A stretch of DNA of 9,073 nt from Betaproteobacteria bacterium (GTDB lineage: Bacteria > Pseudomonadota > Gammaproteobacteria > Burkholderiales > SG8-39). The notes under the pieces were generated by a model that did no database searches, was not told the DNA's origin, and saw only the letters and a list, made by a program, of their open reading frames with translations. Below, piece by piece: positions 1-5,121 of this stretch (its first letter is position 1; each line of letters begins with the position of its first letter). The DNA is taken from NCBI GenBank assembly GCA_005881355.1, contig VBDM01000176.1, forward strand, positions 1 through 9,073, written 5' to 3'. A program made the translations under genes and the position numbers.

Positions 1-529
1 TGCCTGTGCCCAGCACCGCGACGGTCGAGCCGCGTCCCTCCAACCCGCCGCGGTGCGCGGCACTGTCCACGCCCAGAGCAAGGCCGCTCACGATGGCGAG
101 TCCGGCGTCGCTGAAAGCGCGGGCGAAGCTCTGCGCGTTCTTCATTCCCTGGGGTGTGGCGTTCCGGCTGCCGACCACCGCGAGAGCGGGGGAGGAAAGG
201 AGCTTGAGGTTGCCGGCGACGTAGAGCAAGGCAGGCGGATCCGGGATTTCCAGGAGCTGCTTGGGGTATTCGCTGTCGGCAAGGGTGAGCAGCGCGTGCC
301 CGGCTTGAGCCGCCCATTGGAGCGTTTTTTCGATTTCAGGGCCGCTGCTGCGCTCGAGGATGCGCGCCGCAAGCGCCTCGGGTACCACTCGACCGAGCTG
401 CGATCGCGTGGCGCTCAGTATTCGGGTCGGCAGACCGAAGGTCGAAAGCAGGGACCGGAATCTCTGGTCACCAAGACCGGGAACGAGGCTTAACTCGATC
501 CAAGCGGCCAGTTCGCCCGCGTCGCTCAC
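1..529 (-). CDS. dprA: DNA-processing protein DprA (Smf), N-terminal part, cut by window edge
   Basis: DprA loads RecA onto incoming single-stranded DNA during natural transformation and protects that DNA in the cytoplasm. The minus strand reads 176 codons without a stop. Residues 1-75 are a helical N-terminal region with a PGLG helix-hairpin-helix-like turn at 17-20. The Rossmann-like DprA fold then begins with VGSRNATPQG at 119-128, SGLALGVDSAAH at 148-159 and TVAVLGTG at 169-176. All three are family signatures. The start is a GTG at 527-529 with a GAGG ribosome site 9 bases upstream; no ATG fits. Family members are usually about 360 residues, so roughly half lies beyond base 1. The gene sits 41 bases downstream of the LysM gene on the same strand and is probably co-transcribed with it. 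The family is certain; competence of this organism is only inferred. Confidence 0.95.
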   Translation of the reverse strand, partial: MSDAGELAAWIELSLVPGLGDQRFRSLLSTFGLPTRILSATRSQLGRVVPEALAARILERSSGPEIEKTLQWAAQAGHALLTLADSEYPKQLLEIPDPPALLYVAGNLKLLSSPALAVVGSRNATPQGMKNAQSFARAFSDAGLAIVSGLALGVDSAAHRGGLEGRGSTVAVLGTG

Positions 530-570
530 GGGCGAGTGCCTCGGCGACGGTGCCGCGGACTCAAGCGCGC

Positions 571-1567
571 TCAGGGGTTCCGCACGATGTCTCCCTGCTG
601 GATCGGCCGCGAACTTTCCATGACCAAGGCATAGGAGACCGAGTTAAAGGTGCGGAAGATGAATACCAAGCCGTAGCGCTCGGGGGGGAGTTGAATTGCC
701 GGGGAGCGGTCGCGCGATTTCAAATAGTCCTGCTGGTTGTAGATTACGACATTACGGTATACGGCGAGCACGTGCCCAGTCTCCAAGCCGTCGCGCCTGC
801 CCCTGTTGATTGAGATGATCGAGTCACGCCCGCCCACGCTGGTGGCGAGGGCGTCGTAGAGTCCCATGATTCGGCCGTTGACGGCGGAGGCCGGGGCATG
901 GGGCACGTACTGGGCCATGGTGGGCGGGGGCGCCGGGATGAGCCTGTCCCCCGCGGAGATTTCCTTTTTGGAATCGACGATCTGCACCGTGGTGGGCTCG
1001 CCCCTTTGCGTCACGCGCGCGGTGCCGAGGAACACGGCTTCAAAACCGAGCGTCCTGCGGCTGTCCGGATCGACGAGCGGCCGGCCGGCCCGGTAGACCT
1101 GCCACACCGGAATGTCGGCGCCGCCGAAACCGCTGACGTAGGCCACGTTGCCCGCTCCGACGTTAACCCGGTTCTCTTCCGTGGCGATGATGCGCGGGGC
1201 CTTGTCGAGGCCGCCTTCCTCGATGAGGAGCGGCTGCGTGAGGAACGGCTCCGGCGGCGGGACGAGCAGCGCCGCTGTCCTCTCCCAGGCGCAATTGCGG
1301 CGGAGACACGCTCCGATCGAGGACCAGCACGTCGCCGGGAGAAATGAGGTGGGGGTTGCGGATCTGCTCTTGATTCATGCGCCAGATCTCCGGCCAGCGC
1401 CACGGGTCTTTGAGGAATTTCGTGGCGATGCTCCAGAGCGTATCGCCCCTCTGTACGACGTGGCGGTCCGGGGCGTTGTCTTGCAGCGTCAGCTCGCCTT
1501 GCGCGAGGGCCAACCAAGCCGCGCCTGCAAGGACGAGCGCGAGGAGAGCTGTGATAGACTTTTGCAT
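571..1567 (-). pseudogene. LysM-domain exported protein, frameshifted
   Basis: This is the LysM peptidoglycan-binding protein usually found beside dprA and def in beta- and gammaproteobacteria. Frame one starts at ATG 1565-1567 with GAGG upstream. It gives a signal peptide (residues 1-22, cleavage after ALA), then a LysM domain at 36-83 (HVVQRGDTLWSIA, DPWRWPEIW, NPHLISPGDVLVL), and continues to a stop at 1163-1165. The conserved C-terminal part lies in another frame: PPPEPFLTQPL at about 1260-1225, then KAPRIIAT, VAYVSGFGG, GLETGHVLAVYRN and ERYGLVF, ending at the TGA at 571-573. The two halves together make about 331 residues, with neither half decayed. Removing one base near 1284-1286 would rejoin them. 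It is either a very recent mutation or a sequencing or assembly error. An intact protein would act in the periplasm on or near the cell wall; its exact role is not established. A longer in-frame start at 1663 exists but would bury the signal peptide. Confidence 0.85.
1268..1290 (-). other. Frameshift site within the LysM gene
   Basis: On the minus strand, frame one matches the family up to Q-L-R-L (codons at 1297-1286). The shifted frame matches from about A-A-L onward (near 1275). The GGG run at 1286-1284 is the simplest place for one extra base: dropping one G gives a continuous reading QLRLERTAALLVPPPEP. From memory, homologues often have a longer linker here, so a small deletion that is not a multiple of three is an alternative. 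No slippery heptamer or stimulating structure that would suggest programmed shifting was seen. Confidence 0.7.
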
Positions 1568-1676
1568 GTCCGCCTCGTGGATTTGACCCGCCGCAGTCCC
1601 TATATTAGCTATCGCGGCGTGCTTTTTACAGTCCGCATTAAATTCTGCCGCTAATCCTTTCAATTTGCAAGTATTT
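1568..1676. promoter_or_regulatory. Divergent promoter region between the LysM gene and def
   Basis: This 109-base stretch is distinctly more AT-rich than its surroundings and separates two divergent transcription units. For def (plus), TTTACA at 1625-1630 is a 5/6 match to the -35 box. It is followed after 19 bases by a weak -10, GCTAAT at 1650-1655, which would give a leader of about 15 bases. For the LysM gene (minus), the same block reads TGTAAA and lies 17 bases from TAATAT (1607-1602), a 4/6 match to -10. If both are right, the two promoters share their -35 block. The boxes are eyeballed and neither is a strong match. Confidence 0.35.
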
Positions 1677-2180
1677 ATGGCGTTGCTGAATATCCTCCGC
1701 TACCCTGATCCGAGGCTCTACAAGAGGGCCGCCCGGGTGGCAGAGATCGATGAGCCGGTTCGCGCTCTGGTGCGCGACATGGCGGAAACGATGTACGCTG
1801 CGCCCGGGGTCGGGCTCGCGGCGACGCAGGTCGACGTGCACAAACGGGTAGTCGTGATCGACGCTTCGGAGACCCGCGACCAGCTGTTGGTGCTGATCAA
1901 CCCGGAGATCGTTGCACGAGAAGGTATCCAGTATTGCGAGGAAGGATGTCTCTCGGTTCCAGGAATCTACGAAGCCGTTGAGCGCGCCGAGCGCGTGACG
2001 GTGCACGCGCTCGGCGTGACGGGGAGGCCCTTCACGCTCACCGCCGAGAAGCTGCTCGCGATCTGCATCCAGCACGAAATGGATCACCTCGAGGGCAAGG
2101 TCTTCGTGGACTATCTTTCGCGCCTCAAGCAGCAGCGCATCAAGGCGAAACTTCAAAAGCAGCTGCGCAAGACCGCCTGA
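1677..2180 (+). CDS. def: Peptide deformylase
   Basis: Def removes the formyl group from the N-terminal methionine of new proteins as they leave the ribosome, using a bound divalent metal (iron in vivo). The 167-residue product is of normal length. All three family motifs are intact: GVGLAATQ at 44-51, EGCLS at 89-93 with metal ligand Cys91, and HEMDH at 133-137 with ligands His133 and His137 and catalytic Glu134. The C-terminus is a basic helix, as in gram-negative (type I) enzymes. The ATG at 1677 is chosen because MALLNILRYPDPRL is the typical family beginning. A TTG at 1665 is also in frame but adds four atypical residues. No good Shine-Dalgarno sequence precedes the ATG, only a weak GCAAG. 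fmt follows after 78 bases, and the two genes act at opposite ends of the formyl-methionine cycle. Confidence 0.97.
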   Translation: MALLNILRYPDPRLYKRAARVAEIDEPVRALVRDMAETMYAAPGVGLAATQVDVHKRVVVIDASETRDQLLVLINPEIVAREGIQYCEEGCLSVPGIYEAVERAERVTVHALGVTGRPFTLTAEKLLAICIQHEMDHLEGKVFVDYLSRLKQQRIKAKLQKQLRKTA

Positions 2181-2188
2181 GGAACGGG

Positions 2189-2234
2189 CCTTTCGCGTCG
2201 TTGTTCGGCGAAAGGGGAAGCGCTCTTTTTCGCC
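2189..2234 (+). repeat. Two overlapping, mutually exclusive hairpins between def and fmt
   Basis: CCTTTCGC at 2189-2196 pairs perfectly with GCGAAAGG at 2208-2215 across an 11-base loop. The right arm is also part of GGCGAAA at 2207-2213, which pairs with TTTCGCC at 2228-2234. That second stem can extend inward by a G-C pair and G-U pairs to a loop near 2218-2223. Only one hairpin can form at a time. The layout resembles an attenuator or a leader that controls access to the fmt start. A T run at 2226-2230 lies inside the second stem's right arm, so this is not a standard terminator. The pairing is seen directly; any function is inferred. Confidence 0.45.
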
Positions 2235-2258
2235 TGGTCGGCAATGGGGGTTGCGCCC

Positions 2259-3185
2259 GTGAAAATCGTCTTCGCCGGCACGCCCGAATTTGCGGCGCGT
2301 TGCCTTGAGGCGCTTCTTGAATCTCGCCACCGCGTGAGCGGTGTGCTGACCCAGCCGGACCGGCCCGCAGGGCGCGGTCTCGAACCGGCAGCTCCGCCGG
2401 TGAAGCGACTCGCCATCTCACGTGGAATCGAGGTCAAGCAGCCCGCCAATCTCAAGGACGCGCAATTTCAGGAGGAGCTGAAATACAGGAGGCCGGACAT
2501 CATAGTCGTCGTCGCCTATGGGCTGATTCTGCCGCAGGCGGTGCTCGAAATCCCCCGCTACGGCGCGATCAACATTCACGCGTCCCTGCTGCCGCGCTGG
2601 CGCGGCGCGGCGCCCATACAGCGTGCGCTTCTCGCGGGGGACCGAGAGACCGGCGTATCCATCATCCAGATGGACGCGGGGCTCGACACAGGCCCGCTGC
2701 TGCTGCAGGAGGCGATTCCGATCCTGGAGGACGACACAGCCGGCACGCTGCACGACCGGCTCGCCGAGCTTGGCGCGAAGCTCGTCGTGCGCGCCTTGAG
2801 CGAGCTCGAAGCAGGCGGGCTCAGGGCCTACCCTCAGCCCGCCAACGGCGCGACGTATGCCGCGAAGCTCGACAAGCGCGAGTCGCGCGTGGACTGGCGA
2901 GAGAGCGCGGTCGCGGTCTGCCGACGCGTTCGCGCCTTCGATCCGTCACCGGGCGCCCGCGCTCGCTTGCGGGGCATCGAGCTGAAGATCTGCCGGTGTG
3001 CTGTCGCCTCCGGGCGAGGAATACCGGGAGAAGTGCTGAAGGCACGCCCGAGCGGCGTGCTCGTTGCCTGTGGAGAAGGCGCCCTGCTTCTCACCGAGTT
3101 GCAGCGTTCCGGTGGAAAGCGACTTGCAGCGGCCGAGTTTCTCAGAGGATTTCCGCTTTCTGCGGGCGAGCGCTTCGAAACCTAA
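2259..3185 (+). CDS. fmt: Methionyl-tRNA formyltransferase
   Basis: Fmt transfers a formyl group from 10-formyl-tetrahydrofolate to Met-tRNAfMet so that it can initiate translation. The product is 308 residues, close to the usual 310-315. The N-terminal formyltransferase domain starts with KIVFAGTPEFAA. It carries the tRNA-contact loop RPAGRG at 35-40, the catalytic set Asn105, His107 and Asp143, and SLLPRWRGAAPI at 109-120. The C-terminal tRNA-binding barrel covers about 205-305 and includes the FDPSPGA stretch near 227. GTG 2259 is preferred because it places KIVFAGTPEF at residue 2, as in most homologues, and has a GGGGG run 8 bases upstream. ATG 2244 is in frame and would add five residues with no ribosome site, so the start is not certain. 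Transcription probably continues from def through the hairpin region. Confidence 0.96.
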   Translation: MKIVFAGTPEFAARCLEALLESRHRVSGVLTQPDRPAGRGLEPAAPPVKRLAISRGIEVKQPANLKDAQFQEELKYRRPDIIVVVAYGLILPQAVLEIPRYGAINIHASLLPRWRGAAPIQRALLAGDRETGVSIIQMDAGLDTGPLLLQEAIPILEDDTAGTLHDRLAELGAKLVVRALSELEAGGLRAYPQPANGATYAAKLDKRESRVDWRESAVAVCRRVRAFDPSPGARARLRGIELKICRCAVASGRGIPGEVLKARPSGVLVACGEGALLLTELQRSGGKRLAAAEFLRGFPLSAGERFET

Positions 3186-3188
3186 CTG

Positions 3189-3218
3189 CATACAGGGGTC
3201 CCGTGCCCTGCCTATAAT
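3189..3218 (+). promoter_or_regulatory. Candidate sigma70 promoter for rsmB
   Basis: A perfect TATAAT lies at 3213-3218. The best -35 at a proper distance is CATACA at 3189-3194, only 3/6, with an 18-base spacer. The spacer holds a small inverted repeat, CAGGG at 3193-3197 and CCCTG at 3206-3210, which could be a protein-binding site or chance. The predicted transcript would start near 3224-3226, leaving about 22 bases before ATG 3248. It sits in the 62-base gap after fmt, so rsmB and the genes behind it may be transcribed apart from def-fmt. Confidence 0.5.
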
Positions 3219-3232
3219 GCGCGGTAACGCGC
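3219..3232 (+). repeat. Short palindrome GCGCG-GTAA-CGCGC after the rsmB -10 box
   Basis: GCGCG at 3219-3223 and CGCGC at 3228-3232 are perfect complements around a GTAA loop, which is a GNRA-type tetraloop if transcribed. The expected transcription start falls inside it, so it more likely works at DNA level (an operator covering the start point), if it works at all. It directly abuts the GTG at 3233, which argues against that codon as the rsmB start. In a GC-rich genome a 5-bp palindrome can arise by chance. Confidence 0.3.
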
Positions 3233-3247
3233 GTGACCTTGAGCAGC

Positions 3248-4552
3248 ATGTCCCTGTCCACCGTTTCCGCTAGTCCTTCCCTCGCACAGGCCTTCGCTGC
3301 CGCCGCCGAAGTCGTCGGGCGCGTGCTCGACGGGGAGAGCCTGAACACGGGACTCGGTGACCTGAAATACCGGGCCTCGTCGCAAGCGCTCGCCGCCGCT
3401 GGCCAGGATCTCTGTTACAACGCGCTGCGCGGTTACGGTCTGGTCGACGTGGCGCTCGGCCGGCTTCTCGAGAGACCTCTCGCCGATTCCGTGTTGCGCG
3501 GGTTGCTGCTCGCGGCGTTCGCAGAGCTCGCGGCGCGGCCGCAGGCCGCGCATGCAGTGGTCCATCAGGCGGTCGAAGCGGCTGTCTTGCTCGGGCATTC
3601 GCGCGCGAAAGGACTGGTCAATGCGGTGCTGCGCAACTTTCAGCGCCGCATGCACCAACTACTCCCGGAAATCGAGGCGACCGAGGTCGGCCGGTATCGC
3701 CACCCGCAGTGGTGGATCGACGCGCTGCGGGCAGCGTATCCTCGCGAATGGGAGGCCGCGCTCTTGGAGTCGAACCGGCATCCGCCCATGGTGCTCCGGG
3801 TCAACCGGCGACGATTGCCCGCGAGCGCTTATCTGGAGAAGCTCGAGCGAACCGGAATTCCGGCGCGGGCGCTGGGCCAGGAGGCAGTGCTGCTCGAGAG
3901 ACCCTGCAGGGTCGAGCGGCTCCCCGGATTCGCCGCCGGCGAGGTCTCAGTGCAGGACGCGGGCGCCCAGAGGGCGGCGCCGCTTCTGGATGTGCGCGAC
4001 GGGATGCGGGTCCTCGATGCCTGCGCGGCGCCGGGCGGAAAAACCGGACACCTGCTCGAACTCGCCCGGTGCGAGCTGCTTGCAGTGGACTCGGACGGCG
4101 TGCGCGCGCAGCGCATCGGCGAAAATCTTTCTCGGCTGGGGCTCGCGGCAAAAATCGTAGTCGGCGATTGCAGCGAACCGGAAAGCTTCAGCGCAGGCAG
4201 GACCTTCGATCGGATTCTCCTGGACGCGCCCTGCTCAGCATCGGGCGTGGTGCGACGCCACCCCGACATCCGGTGGTTGCGCCGCAGGGCCGATACCGCC
4301 GAGTTCGCCCGCGCCCAGGCGGAGCTGCTGGACGCTTTATGGCCGGTGCTCGCGACCGATGGTAAATTGCTGTACGCGACATGCTCGGTGTTTCCGGAGG
4401 AGAACGGTGGGCAGGTGCGCGCATTTCTCACGCGGCACCCGGAAGCCGAGCTGCTCCCGCTTCCGGGGCTTGACGGCGGCCAGATCCTGCCCAGCGCCTA
4501 TAGCGACGGCTTCTTCTACGCCTTGCTGACAAAAGGCCAGCCGCCTAGATGA
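3248..4552 (+). CDS. rsmB: 16S rRNA (cytosine(967)-C5)-methyltransferase RsmB
   Basis: RsmB (also Sun or Fmu) methylates C967 of 16S rRNA with S-adenosylmethionine. The 434-residue product has an N-terminal NusB-like helical RNA-binding domain (about 10-140). The Rossmann methyltransferase domain begins near SVQDAGAQ at 234-241 and carries the SAM loop DACAAPGGKTG at 257-267. It also has AVDSD near 279-283, DAPCS with Cys329, and ATCS with Cys379. The second cysteine is the usual nucleophile in this RNA m5C family and the first helps release the product; both are present. The end, with SDGFFYALL, is typical. ATG 3248 is preferred over GTG 3233 because the GTG touches a palindrome next to the likely transcription start. 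The stop overlaps the next start as ATGA (4549-4552), so translation of the DUF4390 gene is probably coupled to rsmB. Confidence 0.95.
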   Translation: MSLSTVSASPSLAQAFAAAAEVVGRVLDGESLNTGLGDLKYRASSQALAAAGQDLCYNALRGYGLVDVALGRLLERPLADSVLRGLLLAAFAELAARPQAAHAVVHQAVEAAVLLGHSRAKGLVNAVLRNFQRRMHQLLPEIEATEVGRYRHPQWWIDALRAAYPREWEAALLESNRHPPMVLRVNRRRLPASAYLEKLERTGIPARALGQEAVLLERPCRVERLPGFAAGEVSVQDAGAQRAAPLLDVRDGMRVLDACAAPGGKTGHLLELARCELLAVDSDGVRAQRIGENLSRLGLAAKIVVGDCSEPESFSAGRTFDRILLDAPCSASGVVRRHPDIRWLRRRADTAEFARAQAELLDALWPVLATDGKLLYATCSVFPEENGGQVRAFLTRHPEAELLPLPGLDGGQILPSAYSDGFFYALLTKGQPPR

Positions 4553-5121
4553 GCGCGACCTTCGGTCGATTCGCCGCGGCGCTCGCGCTGGGTTTCGCGG
4601 CGTCGGCGCTCGCCGAGCCCATCCAGGTGAATAATGTCGGATTGGAAATCGCCGAGGCGCGCTATTCCCTGTATGCGGATTTTCACTTGGAACTGACCCC
4701 GCCGCTGCTGGAGGCCCTGAAAAACGGCGTATCGCTCGGTTTCCTCGTGGAATTCGAGCTGACTCGGCCGCGCTGGTACTGGTTTGACCAGAAATCCGCT
4801 TCCGAGAAGCTGGAGCTGCGGCTTGCCTATCTCCCGTTGGCGCAACAGTACCGGCTTTCCAGCGGGACGCTGCATCAGAATTTCCCGACGCTCGCCGAGG
4901 CGCTTCAAGCGCTCGGCACGGTTCACGGCTGGCCGGTGCTGGGACAGGATTCGGTCGACAACGGCCGAAAATACATCGCTTCGGTGCGCATGCGCCTGGA
5001 CCCGGCCCAACTGCCGACGCCGTTCCGCGTGAGCGCGGTCACCAACCGCGACTGGACGCTTGCCTCCGAATGGAAGCGATTCCCGTTCACGCCGCTTGCG
5101 CCGGTGCGGGAGGCCCGATGA
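4549..5121 (+). CDS. DUF4390 family protein, predicted exported
   Basis: The 190-residue product matches what I know of DUF4390, a family of unknown function found beside ntrY-like kinases in betaproteobacteria. Residues 1-22 look like a signal peptide (alanine- and leucine-rich core, cleavage after SALA before EPI), so the mature protein should sit in the periplasm or on a membrane. The mature part is about 168 residues, probably a mixed beta fold. It has a conserved-looking aromatic patch with W-Y-W-F near residue 80 and W-K-R-F-P-F near residue 176. No catalytic motif or further membrane segment is visible. The start overlaps the rsmB stop (ATGA) and its own stop overlaps the ntrY start in the same way. 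The coupling to the kinase gene suggests, but does not show, that it senses or tunes a signal for the kinase. Confidence 0.85.
   Translation: MSATFGRFAAALALGFAASALAEPIQVNNVGLEIAEARYSLYADFHLELTPPLLEALKNGVSLGFLVEFELTRPRWYWFDQKSASEKLELRLAYLPLAQQYRLSSGTLHQNFPTLAEALQALGTVHGWPVLGQDSVDNGRKYIASVRMRLDPAQLPTPFRVSAVTNRDWTLASEWKRFPFTPLAPVREAR

Noticed and set aside
53..493. A 146-codon plus-strand frame over the dprA region.
   Set aside because: The minus strand here encodes unmistakable DprA motifs.
1268..1290. Programmed ribosomal frameshift in the LysM gene.
   Set aside because: No slippery sequence, in-frame stop at the switch point or downstream structure was seen, and I know of no programmed shift in this family.
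1148..1654. A plus-strand frame covering the LysM N-terminal region.
   Set aside because: The minus strand has a signal peptide and LysM domain; the plus-strand translation shows no family features and would run through the promoter region.
2189..2230. Rho-independent terminator between def and fmt.
   Set aside because: The first stem is only 8 bp with an 11-base loop, and the T run begins 10 bases after it. The run is not adjacent to the stem, so efficient termination is unlikely.
1638..2330. A 230-codon minus-strand frame opposite def.
   Set aside because: def is complete with all catalytic motifs, and the antisense product looks like low-information codon-shadow sequence running into the divergent promoter.
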